Assembly (NCBI GenBank): GCA_035610365.1
Contig: CM069432.1
Coordinates: forward strand, 180,033,027 to 180,097,026
DNA: 64,000 nt
Direction of reading: 5' to 3'
Source: Aquatica leii
Lineage: Eukaryota > Arthropoda > Insecta > Coleoptera > Lampyridae
Shown: positions 23,543 to 36,588 of the stretch, in pieces
How the letters are laid out: each line of letters begins with the position of its first letter
How positions within the stretch are numbered: the first letter of the stretch is position 1
Translations under genes and position numbers: made by a program
Notes under the pieces: generated by a model
Database searches by the model: none
What the model was told of the DNA's origin: nothing
The model's input: only the letters and a program-made list of their open reading frames with translations

Positions 23543-23890
23543 AACAATGACTGTTTAGTTAAACACAAATGAACGTCACATTTAACGCATTTGGTTCTTG
23601 TACGTTCTTTAATTTGTGGTACCTTGCATCTTGAAGCAAAGTTTTTGTCATCAATTGTAGACAAATGATCAATCCTGTCTACCCGAACATTTTCCAAAGG
23701 GCGAACTTCTGATCGTGTTTTTAAAGACGTAGATATTGTAGGTGTTGTAGATTGTGGAGAAGTTAATGACGATAACGAAGGTCCTCTCTTTTTTAACAAA
23801 ATCGTTCATTAAAGTTTATAATAGCCTTCCTAATGTTTGCTCTAAAGTACAAAAGGTCAATAACGGAGTTTTTGGGTAGATCTATCTTTT
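23530..23890 (-). pseudogene. piggyBac-like transposase, C-terminal cysteine-rich end
   Basis: Minus strand: KIDLPKNSVIDLLYFRANIR (23885 downwards), a frameshift, then RGPSLSSLTS and RVDRIDHLSTIDDKNFASRC, followed by RTRTKCVKCDVHLCLTKQ. The C-x2-C ... HLCL pattern after an I-D-H segment is the C-terminal cross-brace zinc finger of piggyBac transposases. The catalytic core is absent. The final residues run into repeat R1 copy B, which replaced the native end. Confidence 0.6.
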
Positions 23891-24866
23891 TTGCATGGGA
23901 CTTGCATTCCAGCTAACTATGACTGGAACTGGAAAGAGATTTCTTCCTCATATTATCAGATTCACAGTCAGACACACACACACAGACACACGCATACATA
24001 TTCTTAATTCAATGATTACTTTCTTTATTAGTTTTAAATCACAGTTGTCATTTAATTGATTTTGTACGTAGAGAAATTTTTGTGTGCTTGCTTAACAAAT
24101 ATGGTACACAGTACGTCTATTTATTGGCTGATACTATAAATAGCTTTTTAAAAGGAATACTAGAAGAACTGTCAATTTAGTTGTACAACCGCCACATCTT
24201 AGAATATTTACTACAATAAATTACTATTTCAAATTATGATACTGTATTTTTTAAATAGTTATTTAAACAAATATAACAAAACATCATAGTAATGCTTTTG
24301 CATTAAAACAATACAAGAAGAACTTTAGAATAGTTGACGTTGTTCTATTAAAAGTTATAAACAGTAATTTAAACCTTAAATTAAAAAAAACAAATTTTAT
24401 TACAAACAACAATAAATTTGTTTTATTATAGTTAAAAATGACATTAAAATATACATTATACAAGTTCAAATAAACTGCGAATATAATCCACAATGCACTG
24501 CATTATTTGAATGACTTACACAAGTAATTTCACAGTTTTTATAGTATTTTTTACAATAATTATTTGCATGACTGATTTAAAATAATTTAAATAAAGAATT
24601 CTTAGAAATACTTGTTTAGTTTTGTTAATAACTTTCACAGCAAAAAATATTTTATTCTTTTTGTAAATTATTCACACAAAAACTTTTTTTAGTTTTGCAA
24701 TTCAAAAAATTATTTATTTTAAAAATCGTATTTTAAACGTGTAAATACTCTGCTACGCGACGTACAAATTAATTTTGTGCTGTAAAATGTAAGTTATCGC
24801 ACGCGCATGTACATAAATATTACATTCATTAATTATGTGATTTGCAAAAAGAACTTTGATGTTTTT

Positions 24867-25172
24867 ACTTTTCTATAAGGAAAGTATAGCGATCGCAAGG
24901 TCTCCTAAATCAGAAAAATGTATTTTGGACAAAAAATGTTTGGGTGTGTGTGTAACGATGTACCTACGATAACTCTCAAGCTAATAGTCTGGGTAAATTG
25001 AAATTTGGTATGGAGCTGGCTTTTCATATTTTCTCGGTTCTATCATAAAAATTTATTCAAATAATTTTTTTTCTAACATTAACAGTTTATTAGATATTTG
25101 ATTTATAATTTAAAGTGAATTCCATATATAATCTAGGTTCGAATCCTGCCTGCGACAATTTTTTTAAGAAAA
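24867..25172 (+). repeat. Dispersed repeat family R1, copy A (plus)
   Basis: Starts with the near-palindrome ACTTTTCTATAAGGAAAGT, then TATAGCGATCGCAAGG, CAGAAAAATGTATTTT, CGATGTACCTACGATAACTC and GGAGCTGGCTTTTCATATTT. It lacks the CCGGAAGTGG middle but keeps the B-box-like GGTTCGAATCCTGCCTGCGA at 25134-25153 and a T-run. The same deletion is not shared with copy B. Confidence 0.7.
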
Positions 25173-28100
25173 AATAAATATTATTTATTACATAGGAGGT
25201 TGTGTAAGAAGGAGAAAGTGGTGGGAAAAAATGATACTTCAGTATGGTAGCACCTTCTAAGCAAAATTTAATTTTTTATTATTTTTTACAAGCTTTTTGT
25301 AATGTACGAACCTTGCACGGTCAACTTGCTATACAATTGAAACAATACCTATCGGAGAGAGGGGAGGTTTGAGTGATAAATTTATTTAATGGGAGCCAGA
25401 TCTCGTTTTGCAGATGTAGCTCTTGCTAGATCAGCACAGGAGGCCCAAAGCTTCTATTAAATTTTTAAGGTTCGTAAAACTGAAAGAATCGAAGAAAGAA
25501 ACTAAATCGTTGACTTCAATTGTACTTTAATTATTTTAGAAAGATTACTTAGATTAAAATTTGAATCAATAACAATTAGAGAAAATTTGATAGCATCAAT
25601 TTACAATTATGTGCATCCAGGACATACAAAAATCTTTTTAAGTAAATTACATTAACAATAATAATTGACAGTTGACGTAATCAGCAAGCGATAGCAATTT
25701 AACTTAAACTAATGAGCTAATAGTAATAAGAAGCAAATCATTTTAAACGTTTCGACGCTATCAGTAAATATGATTCATGAGCAGCACCGTAGCTACAGCG
25801 AATAGTTAAAATCAAAAATTGACTTACCAAGATTCAGGTGTACTTCACAAAGCGTTTTTCTACTGGCTTCCTGTAATTAAACTACTTGAAAATAATCGTG
25901 TCTACATGGTGACTCACAAACTGTACAACAGGTAAAAAGTAACATTTATAAAAGGTAAAAAACCGGAACGTATCGTATGCTGTTACATATGCACTTTCGT
26001 CCAAGGTGGTATTAGTTAAAACGCAATTTCCTCCGAATAGAAATATTAATCGTATCTGCCCTTGTAGCGCAGTGTTCGTAGGTCCAATGCTTCTTTTTAG
26101 AACTTTTCCATCGTAGATGTTAAACTTGTACCGACAAAGAAACACGCATTTGGGAGATAGCACGAAGCGCTGAGGAAACGACATGGAAATTACCTTTAAT
26201 CCGAAAAGGAATAGAAGACACTTACCCTGCGATACATAAATTAACTAATTATAAATGTTTTCATTACACATCGTGTCACAATACGTGTATGTTTAATGTA
26301 ATCAATTATAATTCACGCAGGCATAGTGTTATGTAACGAACGACGTCTACTCTGCCGGAAGGGACCAACGATACTCGATAGATGGCTTTGAGAAATGAAA
26401 GAGTAACTTTAATTCAAACAAAAATATGCAGGGTAGTACATTTTGAAATTTATGCACGTAACAAATTACTATATGTTTTTTTGTAATAATGATACCGTTA
26501 TACACAATCTAATTTATTAAAAATATAACTCCTGATAACAATTACCTATTATGCTATTATACAAAAAAAATGCATTTTTTCTTCTCTACGAATTGATGTA
26601 AATATCTAAGATTTTGAGAATTGTAACTTAATGCACATGACAATTTTTAATTACGATTTTCAATATTATGCAGTGCAAGTTACACGAATCTTGTTTTTAA
26701 GCACTTTTAAATGTGTTGTATACTGTATTATATAATTCTACATAAAGTAAGAAATATACATATTTCAATTTAAAAAATATGTTTAACAAGTAATATTAAT
26801 AATAAAAAATAAATGAAATAAAAAAAAAACTCACACTTCCATTATTTTTCATCTATTAATTTTTTGTTTTTGAAGATTTTTCATTTTCAGTAAATTTTGA
26901 GGTAAATTTATTGTAATTTTATTACTATATTTAAACTAGTTTTTCTATTTTCGTTTTTGTTTTAAATATTGTAGATCGGTTAGTGCATTTTGTTGAAAAC
27001 TTTAAAATTTTCTTAGCTGGTAAAAAAATTAGTTAAAAAATTATTTAATTCTATTAATTTTTGTAGTACATGTTCAAAGTTTCTACCTTATAACAAGTAG
27101 AAAATTTTTAAAATAAAATAAAACTATTTTAATTCATTGAATTTGGGTTCTTGTTGTATAGTTTCTGCAATAAAGAAATTTGATCATAAAATACAATTTG
27201 AAGAAAAACAACAAGTAGTATAAATGAAACTATTTTTAACAACAGAAATACTTATGCTAATAAAATAATCATGTGTAAATGAAATAACAAAACAGGTTTC
27301 AGAAACTCTAATGTATGTTTAAAAACCTTAGGTTAACCGCCAACTTATTAAAAACTTAAAATGTTATCTTTATTTCGCATATACAATGGCTTCTGTGTGC
27401 AACTGTCAATCGAGAGTAGTGATTTTTGCGTTTGTAACGGATAAGGTTTGTAGTTGTCAGATTAACGTATTGATTTTAGTCAATGTTAAAACATGGTTAA
27501 AACCCATAAAACCATCCAAATAATAAATTTGAAATTAGCAAGTAACATGCTGATTACTCTTACCAACTACAACATATCAAAAATCGTGGCTATACATATA
27601 TAACATTTTTATCAACAATTAATGTAAATTAAAGCGAAATAAAGAAACTAGTTTAAAGAATATATTTCGATTTCTTTTTGTAATGCTCATATATTGCTTA
27701 CTGACTACTTGCATTACAATTGTCGTCATGTCATTTTATAATACACTGTTTTTTTTATTAAACGATGTTTAAAATACAATTAAGATAATGATTACTTAGA
27801 AAAAAATATTGAACACTTAAATATTACATAATGAAAATGTTACATAAAAGTTTGAAAGTTTAAAAATCGCGCCGATGAAAAACTAACATTACAACTTCTT
27901 TCAATTTCCTTTTACAGCTTTGTATGCAGTACAGTAATTTTTTCTGTCAGTATTTTATAATTATTATAGCAAATGTTAGTTTTTAAACCTAACATGTATA
28001 AATAAAAACGTGCAGAGTGTAAAACGGAAAATAATAGAAATTAATTAATTGTTAAGTATAATAAAATTACCTCCGTTGACGTTTACGTGTTATTTGAATA

Positions 28101-28834
28101 CTAACGATATTTAATTTTTTTGATAAATATAATAAATTTGTTTGTACTTATGTTAATAAGATTTTGGTTACAATAGTTTTAATGCATACCTACAAATTTG
28201 AATAAGTAACAATACATTAGGAAATGTTTTCTTTAATTAAGTTTAGTAGTACTTTTGCTTAAGTAACCCAATGGATCGTATTGGCATAATTAGTACTTCG
28301 AAATACATTAATACTTTTTATAAACTTTCAACCAAACATGCTTTCACTTTTTTGTTACTTTCCTTTAATAATTACATTACAGGTAACTATCACTCAGTAC
28401 CTATGTATCGTGCAATAAACTTTTCATAAATGATTAAAAATAATTAACGTTAGATTTTAATACATTTTTTAATATAAATATAAATGCAGCGTAGCATGTT
28501 GTATTTCAAAATACTTTCATTTAACAATGAATTAACAGAATATATTTGTTTTTGTAAGATGCACTTCGTAGTTTAATAAGAACAAAAACTAGAACTACAA
28601 ATATTGCAAATAAGAAAATAATTAAATTTAATTCTTAAAAAGTGACCTCGTTTACACTAAACTATAATTAAATAAATGTATTAATTTAAACAATTTTTTG
28701 GCTTAATTATTTGTAAAGGAAAACTACATTATTTGCTGTTATACTATTAAGTTTTGGTGAATGTTTAACAAATGACAAAAAATAACTTACGACAAAATTT
28801 ATTTTATACGAATTGCACAGCTGGTTTTTACTTT
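25173..28834. other. Long non-coding AT-rich region
   Basis: No recognised gene. A minus-strand open frame of 100 codons at 25882-26184 is the longest and has no family I know. A donor-like CAGGGTAAGTG (minus strand, near 26226) follows GC-richer DNA (26235-26400), but no exon could be supported. Confidence 0.5.
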
Positions 28835-29222
28835 CCTATAAGAAAAGTATAGCGATCCTAATTTTTTTTCAAAAAATGTTTATTGCATAATTTTACGTTC
28901 CGAGTTCTCCTAAATCAGAAAAATGTATTTTTGACAAAAAATTTTGGGTGTCTGTGTGTGCGTGTGTGTGTCTGTGTGTAACGATGTACCCACGATAACT
29001 CTCGAACCAAAAGTCCTAGTAACTTGAAATTTGGTGTAGAGCTGGCTTTTTATATCCTCTCGGTTCTATTAAAAGATGGATTTGATAAAGAAACCGGAAG
29101 TGGGTGTATCGGCTATTTTTAACGGTTTTTCTTATATCATTTTGTACGTATGTGAATTATTTGAATTATTTTTACAGTTTCTTGTAGAGATAACGGATGA
29201 AATTGAAAAAATAATTACAATA
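28835..29222 (+). repeat. Dispersed repeat family R1, copy C (plus)
   Basis: Starts ACTTTCCTATAAGAAAAGT, TATAGCGATCC, later CTCCTAAATCAGAAAAATGT, a GTGTGTCT stretch, CGATGTACCCACGATAACTC, GGTGTAGAGCTGGCTTTTTA, GATAAAGAAACCGGAAGTGG and TTTACAGTTTCTTGTAGAG. It lacks the B-box-like end. Confidence 0.7.
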
Positions 29223-29452
29223 CAATGATTTCGTGAGGTCTTTTTGTAAAAGAGTCTGTTCCTTATTAAATTGGAGGACCACAACCACAGCTGAATTCAG
29301 AAATATATTCCGTTGTATCATTATAATATACAGCCAACTACCGAAATAACGCGATTCAGGGAACGCGAAAAAATCATGTTATTTTGGTCGTCTAGCTATT
29401 CTGAATGGCGCCAATTACAAAAAAAATAAATTTCCTTTAGTACGTATAGCAT

Positions 29453-32221
29453 CCCAGTAAACACAAAACTGATAATGTTTAGTAACAGTTTCAAAACAAA
29501 AAATTTATGATTCACTCTTGTTTCAAACATGAAAGAAACCTAACTGCAATAAAATAGCTATAAGTCCATCGCTGTTTCACTTATTTGAATCAGTATAGTT
29601 TCGGTATTTTAAATTCAAACCTGTTGCAAAACAAATGTTGCATTCGGTTTATGTTTTAAAAGCTTCCCAAGTAGCAAAAATCAGTTACAAAACTGTTGTA
29701 AAACTCTCTTGCAACTATGGTTTCAATAAGGTATTTAGTTACAGAATAGTTGCTGAATCTTTCCTGATACGTTGTCAATACCGGATTTGGTCAGTTGCAA
29801 GGCAACTGCAGTAATATTATAACCGTTTTACAACGTGTCTGAAACCGTTGCAATCACTACTTTGTAACTGTTTTGCAGCGTGGTTATAACGGTTTTTTAC
29901 AAATCGTGTTTACCTATTCTGAATCGTTTCTGTAATGGTTTATCATCACGGTTTTGTAATTGATTTGTAACATTGTAGTTACCGTTTACAGCAACTGCTA
30001 TGTAACTGTTTTGAAAACATGCTTATTACTATTATTTGAAACTACTTTATAACCGCTTTGTTAAGCAACTTATCCAAGATTTTAGTTACTAACTGCATCA
30101 TAAAGATTAAAACAAAAGTAGAGATAAAAATATATTAATAAAAAGATACAGATATATAAAAAGTTATAATAAATGTACATTATTTAATTTTTTATAGTTT
30201 CTTATAGAACTAAATTCAAACAAAAAAGATATAATAAAAGAATTTTTACATCTGTTGCAAGTAGGTACCAGTAAACAGGTTTTTACGGTCAATTATCAAG
30301 AAAAGCGTATTATGTCTATTATTTATAAATTTTGGAAATAGTAAATGCATAAATTTTGTTAAGAGAAAAATGTCTTTGTGTAAAAAGACAATGGCGGATT
30401 AAGATATTTCTCGCATGTTATGGTTTAATGCGTCTACGTAATTCTTAGTTAAATATCTGTATTAGGCTACAAATGCACATGTGCAATTATAATCGGTTCA
30501 ATGATCATAATCTCGACTGCTTTTTCAAAGATTATAGGTGTTCGCATTGGCGATCTAATTTACACGTTTTGATCACTGTGTGTAATATTGTAATGTCCTT
30601 GCAATCAAATTGTACTTTATTCTAGAAGAAAATAATATGAATTTAAAATTTGCTTAATTATAATTGGCAACTAATTCTTCAACGTTGATTAAATTAAAAA
30701 CAGTAGTTTAAATGCACGATTAAAATTATAGTAATATAATATACCAATAATTGTACTTACGTAGTTTTGAATTAGAAACACTTTCGGTACTGTTTATTGG
30801 ATAATGATAATGGACTATGTGCCTTATAAAAATCTCGTAAAATGCACTTCTTCTGTTGCTGTTTGAAAGCATAGATTAACACTGTAGTGTAGTTTTAGAA
30901 ATTCACTCTTGTAACCATAGTTTCAAGACTGTTACACTCGCACCGAAATGAAGGTTTTAATGTAACTAAATTGACGCTGTAGTTACATAAGGGTTTAAGA
31001 AAAACTTATTTATAACCATAGTTGTATAATGGTTAGTTCTGTAATAGATTTGAAACCTCAGTAAATTATGAAAGTTGCTACTACGTTGCTGCAACGGTTT
31101 ATTTACTATGGTGCTAATGTTACTAATTTGCAACTGGTTACAACGTAACCACGGTTACAAAATGTTGCTTGGGTTCGTTCTTGAACTGATACTAAATGAT
31201 CAATAAATATATGATTTTCTTGTTTCAATAATGAACTAAAACAATTCCTTCAATAATACAATAATACATTTTCGAATGCACGTTTCAAATTTTATTGCAC
31301 AATAAATACTTTTAAATACATCACAATGAGTTTTTTACATATTGCAACTTTCTTTTTGTGATCTTTTCACGGAAGCCTCAAAAACTGCATCAGTTACTGT
31401 TGGGTAGCAACTTTTAACCGCATCTGTAACATAGAAATAAATATTTCGTTTATATACATACATAATCATAGTTACACAAAATTAATTACACTTTTTTAAT
31501 CAAAAACAACACAAACTTAATATAAATATTATTATATTATTATAAAAACACTGTGAATACCTTTAGCTGTACATAATCGTATAGAAAACTTGAAGAATTG
31601 AACTGTAATTATAAATCCTAAAGTATCATCAGATTTACGCAATAATCTACCTTAACGCAACCATGTGTGTTAATTTATATTTTTTTCATACAAATTAAAA
31701 CATGATACATTAAGAACAGAAATGATAATAATATTGATTACATTTATGGATTATAATAAAATGCTTCGACTTACCGTTTATTGTTCCATTTCGTAATTGT
31801 ACACACAGCATCACTTATCAAACTGCAACCGAACAAGTGAAAAGATATCAATTTGCAACGCAAGCGTTGACGACAGTAATCAAAAGTATAGCAACGACTA
31901 ATGCTGACTTATCACAAAGTATTCGTTTTTCCTGGAACGATTCTACTGTTTTGAAAATAATTCAGCTTATTTAACCGATCTTCAAACAATTATAGTTATT
32001 CAAAAAATATTCGGTTTTAATAAATCAGTTATTAGACGGTTGGGAAAAAAATTGCAAGTACTGAAACGGTTTAAAACTGATTGTGGAAAATCGGAACTCT
32101 TTCAATTTATTCACTGTCAGTTACATGTAAATGATATAAAAATGGAACTAACACGAAACAACGTAATGAAACAATTGTTTTAATCTTGTGACTGTAACAG
32201 TTTCAATCCGTGTTTACTGGG
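29453..32221. mobile_element. TIR element with CCCAGTAAACAC ends, non-autonomous
   Basis: The left end CCCAGTAAACAC (29453-29464) and right end GTGTTTACTGGG (32210-32221) are perfect 12-bp inverted repeats, each flanked by AT (29451-29452 and 32222-32223), a possible 2-bp target duplication. The interior has no transposase. Both arms are filled with iterated short motifs such as GTAACTGTTTTG (29864, 30004), ATAACCGTTTTAC, AAACCGTTGCAA and ACGGTTACAAAATG, in both orientations. Such subterminal iterons usually bind a transposase supplied elsewhere. The superfamily is unknown to me. Confidence 0.65.
29666..31173. mobile_element. Second TIR element apparently nested in the first
   Basis: CCCAAGTAGCAAAA at 29666 and TTTTGTAACC-bearing reverse complement CCCAAGCAACATTTTG ending at 31173 form imperfect inverted ends; both flanks carry TT. 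Ends and iterons resemble those of the outer element, so this may be a relative inserted in it, or an internal rearrangement. No coding sequence. Confidence 0.45.
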
Positions 32222-35200
32222 ATATCGATATAAGCAGATTCTTATTTCATAAAACAATGTATTTATTAATTAAAAACTAGTGTACATTTTTATTAATCAA
32301 AATAATCGGTGATTTGTTGTTGTCTTTGTTTTTATTTTTGTGGAATTAAAAATTATATCTTTTTTCGTACATTACGTGTAATTGTTCTTCGTTTTTTATC
32401 TGTTTTTTAAACGGAGAATGGTAAGACCAAACACTGGTGAGACCGAACACTTTCATAGTAGTTGGTACCACTTATCGCAAGAAATGAATAAGCAATACAG
32501 TTGTTTAATTGATATAGAATGCACATTTGCACAGACAAATATGGGTGTTAAGAACTACTTTACAAGAACGTTATTTATCTGCGTAACTTTCTAAAGTACC
32601 ATATTATTGATTATTTTTGTGAATCACAATTTGAATGCGTTAGTTCGGTTGGTTGCGCTTACGGGTCGCGTTATTTACATCGGATTTCAAATTTCGCGTT
32701 ATTTTGAATTTTTCTCATATGTAAAAAATACATTGTGTACTGCCAAATCATTTAAAAATCGCGTTATTCTAATTGTCACTTTAATTTGGTCGGCGTTGTT
32801 TCGATAGTTGATGTCGTAAAAACAAGAGTGACCCAATACACTTCCTTGGAGAACGCCAATATTGACTGTATTCATATCGAATTCATACCCGTTGTAATTG
32901 CTACTATTTACAAAAATACATTACAATAAATAAAACTTTAAACTGTTTACTATTGTCTAATTGATTTTTAATAATCCTTACCGTAATCAAAGTTGTCATA
33001 ATTGCTAATAAAATGAGGTACATTTTATTTATATCCTAAATCAAACAGAATAAAATTTTAAAAATTCAATCATATCTTTTATCTGCATTTTTAGAGTGTT
33101 ATATTACAATATTATAAAAAATCCATTTGAAGAAATATACAAAACAACAAGAATATATTATTTTAAGATTTACTCATAAATACATGTGTGAAAAAAAACT
33201 AAATAATAAAAATAAAAATTAAAAAAAAACTGCAAGTAATAATAATCTGACCTTTAAATTGTATGAATTAATTATTTAGTATTGTACATATCAACTTAAA
33301 AACATGTTTTTTCCTTCTTTTTATAACAGAAATTAAACAACGATTGAATTCTAAATAAGAAAAATAATATTTTTAGAAAATTTTTAGTTGGAATATAAAT
33401 AAATAACAACTTTTGTTTGTGAAAATGTTTTTCAAAAGTAATGACTAATGATGTTTGTTTGTTGTGTTTCATATAGATTTATGTAAGATTTTAATTTTAT
33501 ATATATATTTTTAAATTGTTTTATAAAAATGTAGCAGTAATACATGTTGATATTTTTTAAATTTAAATAGACGTTATCGGTAATATAACATTATTGCAAT
33601 TCTTTCTGAAGCAATTAAACCTTTATAAAAGTTATCTACAAAACTTTAAACGGTTTTTAATAAGCCATATCTAAGTACAAAATTATTATTATTTTATAAA
33701 TAACACGTACTTACCAGTTTCAACCTGTATACGTTTTGATGCCCAAATCGTTTTTCAATACGGAAAAGTAAAACAAATTCTATTTTTCATATCTTCAAGT
33801 ATTGCTGTATAAACTATAGTTTTACAAGTTCTTATAAATAAAAACGACATTTGTTAAATTCAGCAATGAAATTTTAATGTAAAATTATACGGTTTTTCTA
33901 GTGTATAGTAGTATTGCCAAAGAACATTCAGTTGCGGCCTTTCCGTTAGGTCATTTGTTCATTTAGTTGTAAAAACACTTTATATTTCTATTCGTGTTGA
34001 AAACATTTATAAGATGCTTCATTTGAAGGTTCATGTAACGAAACGATAAAACGCTTAGATGAAATAAAGCTAGAACTTGCGGTGGTGCCCAATTTCACTT
34101 CATTTTTTTATATTTCGGATGCAGTGTTTATTATTGTTAAACAAGATATTTCCTATAATTCGTTTTATGTTTTAAAAATATAATAAGTCTTATTTTCACT
34201 TCGCAGTGCTAAAAAATAATTATAGTAATCGTAGAATTAGATCCGCGCGAGTTTCCGCCTTGTACGCTGCAAAAACTGTACAATATAGATAAAAATTGCA
34301 CCTAAATAATTTATTGAGCACAAAATTTACTTAAAAAATCAGCGAGAGTGTATAATTATATCTAATAGTTTAAAAGTTACAGAATTTTAATGTAATATGA
34401 GACATTTGAAGGTAATTGTACCCTTCCGCGGACTTTTTTATAGTAAATTTTGTAGGTTTGTATAAAAATGTGTATGTGCAACTTTCTTCTATCTTGCACC
34501 GTTTTAGAGTAATAGTGTATTGGTTATTTTAAGTTATTAAGCAAATCATTTCAATACAAAAATTGTAGCGGTTTTGATGCAGGTATGATTTACAAGAAAA
34601 ACAACTCCAAATACCTGGTGTAATATTACACCGACAAAGCTATCCTTAGCCGCAAAAAAAGGCGCGGTGGCACCAAAAACAACTCGACCGAAACACACAT
34701 GTTCTACTAAACCAATGATTTATGTTTTATTGTAAGATGTTTAACGAATTGAATAGTTACACTTGTATTTTATATATTTTTAATATACGGAATTTTAATT
34801 GAAAAACTTGATAAAAATATTGCATAATAAAACACGGTAGTTCGAATTCGGCTTCTAAAATAAATAAAAAAATTAAACTTTGCCAATGTATATATTTTTC
34901 CAGAGTTCGTTCACAAATAACCAAAAAAAGCAATAGATAAGTACTTAGCGAGAACAATAGACACATAGGCAGGTATAGAAATATTAATACAATACGCCGA
35001 ATTAATACAAACTTAAAGGCAATGTACTCAAACTGTGTAAAGTAGCATCTGGGAATTTCACCGTCCCATTTTTTTGTGAGTGTACTTATTTGTTTTTTAA
35101 TTTTAATTTACTAAATAAAATTTTTGCGAATGTCACAACGCATTTAAATTTTTAGGTGAAAAGGTATTTACTGATGCAAAATATTTTGCGCAAAGATTTC

Positions 35201-35224
35201 TAACAGTCTTAATAAAAGTTTTAA
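32222..35224. other. AT-rich DNA, no gene seen
   Basis: Short open frames only (for example 32382-32807), none with a recognisable family. A few CpG-containing patches (34240-34270, 34600-34690) have no assignable function. Confidence 0.55.
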
Positions 35225-35395
35225 TTTAAATTGAGAAATAAAGTATATGAACAAACATTTGAGTTCATGTAACATTTTTTTATTTAATAAAGAAATAAAA
35301 GTCATTTACACTGCACAATTAAAATGTATGGTGAATTAGAATGTTACATGAGTTCAAATGTTTGTTAATAATTTTAATTCTTCAATTTTAAATAT
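35225..35395. repeat. Small foldback repeat
   Basis: 35250-35275 (AACAAACATTTGAGTTCATG ...) is the reverse complement of 35341-35366 with two mismatches; the loop is about 65 bp. Pairing continues outward with lower identity for about 25 bp on each side (AAATTGAGAAATAAAG against AAATTGAAGAATTAAA). Possible miniature inverted-repeat element. Confidence 0.6.
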
Positions 35396-35639
35396 TTTTA
35401 ATTAGTGCTGTAGGTTGCGGAAGTTGTGAGTACTGTAACCAGACTAGCGAGTGTAAGTTTACTTACATTAGCAACATTGCATTTTAGACAAAATTTATGA
35501 ATCACATATTTTAAAATTATAAAAATAAACAATAAATCAATTTTTTGATCAGCTACCGATTTGTTTACTGATAGAGAAAGCGCCTTTCAAGGTAATTGAC
35601 TATCATATTTAATAGTGCCATACTCATAAAAATATATAT

Positions 35640-36060
35640 CAGAGGCGCATCGAAAATAAAGGGGGCTCCGCTGGGCGTTTGTGCTGGGTTAGACTGCATC
35701 GACAATGTATTACAAGTGAATAACGCACGACACTGACCGTTTACACAATTTATTTACTATAGCAAAAGTTACGAGTACAAATTTCAAACAAAGTCATTAA
35801 TAAACAATAACACAAACAAACAAAACTGATTTCATTAATATAAAAATTAAATTTATAAACGTTTAATGATCAACACTGGAACAAACGATCCGACACCCGC
35901 TCTTTTATCTTATCAAGTTGTCACCACCAAATATCATTTCAATCTGCCCTCTTACAAGTTACATTTTCTAGCTGGCGTCGTTCCGTTCACATGAAATTGT
36001 AATTTCACACGCGTTCCTATGCCCATAAAAGAAAATATTACAAAATATCAAACCCTTATT
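35640..36060 (-). promoter_or_regulatory. Possible LTR-type leader or promoter (minus), uncertain
   Basis: On the minus strand a GATAAAAGAGC box (about 35913-35903) is followed some 30 bp later by CCAGTGTT, then AGTAAATAAATTG and an ATG at 35699 opening MQSNPAQTPSGAPFIFDAPL. Composition is richer in CpG than the surroundings. It resembles a retrotransposon leader with a gag start, or a host promoter with a first exon. I recognise neither. Confidence 0.25.
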
Positions 36061-36271
36061 GGTTGATTCTAAGTTATTAAGTTACAAAGACTAAACATTT
36101 TAAACATAATTTATGGGAACACAAACAAATAAGTGCACGTGTATACATTCCATAGCCGTAGGCAAGCTTATATTCGGTGCCTCTGACATATATTATTTTT
36201 TAATACTAAAAAAATGTATAAAATACGTATATTTCCAGTCATTATTTAATAATTGCGTTTCGCTTATAATT

Positions 36272-36513
36272 TGTAGTAGCGGTCAAACAATTAAATTTGG
36301 TGCCATCTTACACAAGAAGTACTCCCACTGTAAAGGGCCACTAGCGCAGGGAAAAAGAAAAGAACGCGGTGCAGTAACGGCGACGAAACTCAACGCGCGG
36401 CACGAGCGCTTACCTATCGATCTAATCTAAACCTTTCTTAGTAATCATAAAGTGTAAATAAATTTATATATAATCTAGCGTAACTATTATTAATAACCCT
36501 ACGCCCGTTATAT
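36272..36513 (+). repeat. gypsy B 5' LTR and adjacent primer-binding-site candidate
   Basis: Begins TGTAGTAGCGG and ends GCCCGTTATA, just before TTGCTGACTCACGATGA (36513-36529). The latter resembles the TGGTGACTCCGACGTG-type primer site (tRNA-Trp) of this clade with several changes. The start is by eye and no target duplication is visible. Confidence 0.5.
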
Positions 36514-36588
36514 TGCTGACTCACGATGAACTAAAGTGTTGTACTCAACAAAAACTCTGGTACCATGTGTAGTGTTTTCATGTGTTAG

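Noticed and set aside
25130..25160. tRNA gene at the GGTTCGAATCC motif
   Set aside because: Only a B-box-like motif; no acceptor pairing, D-arm or anticodon arm could be built, and it recurs inside repeat R1.
25882..26184. Minus-strand 100-codon open frame
   Set aside because: Mixed composition looks protein-like, but I recognise no domain and see no splice or promoter support; left as unassigned.
26220..26400. Possible minus-strand exon ending at CAGGGTAAGTG
   Set aside because: The donor looks good, but no open frame of useful length precedes it.
29453..31173. CRISPR-like or regularly spaced repeat array
   Set aside because: The iterons are short, degenerate, in both orientations and irregularly spaced, within a TIR element of eukaryotic DNA.
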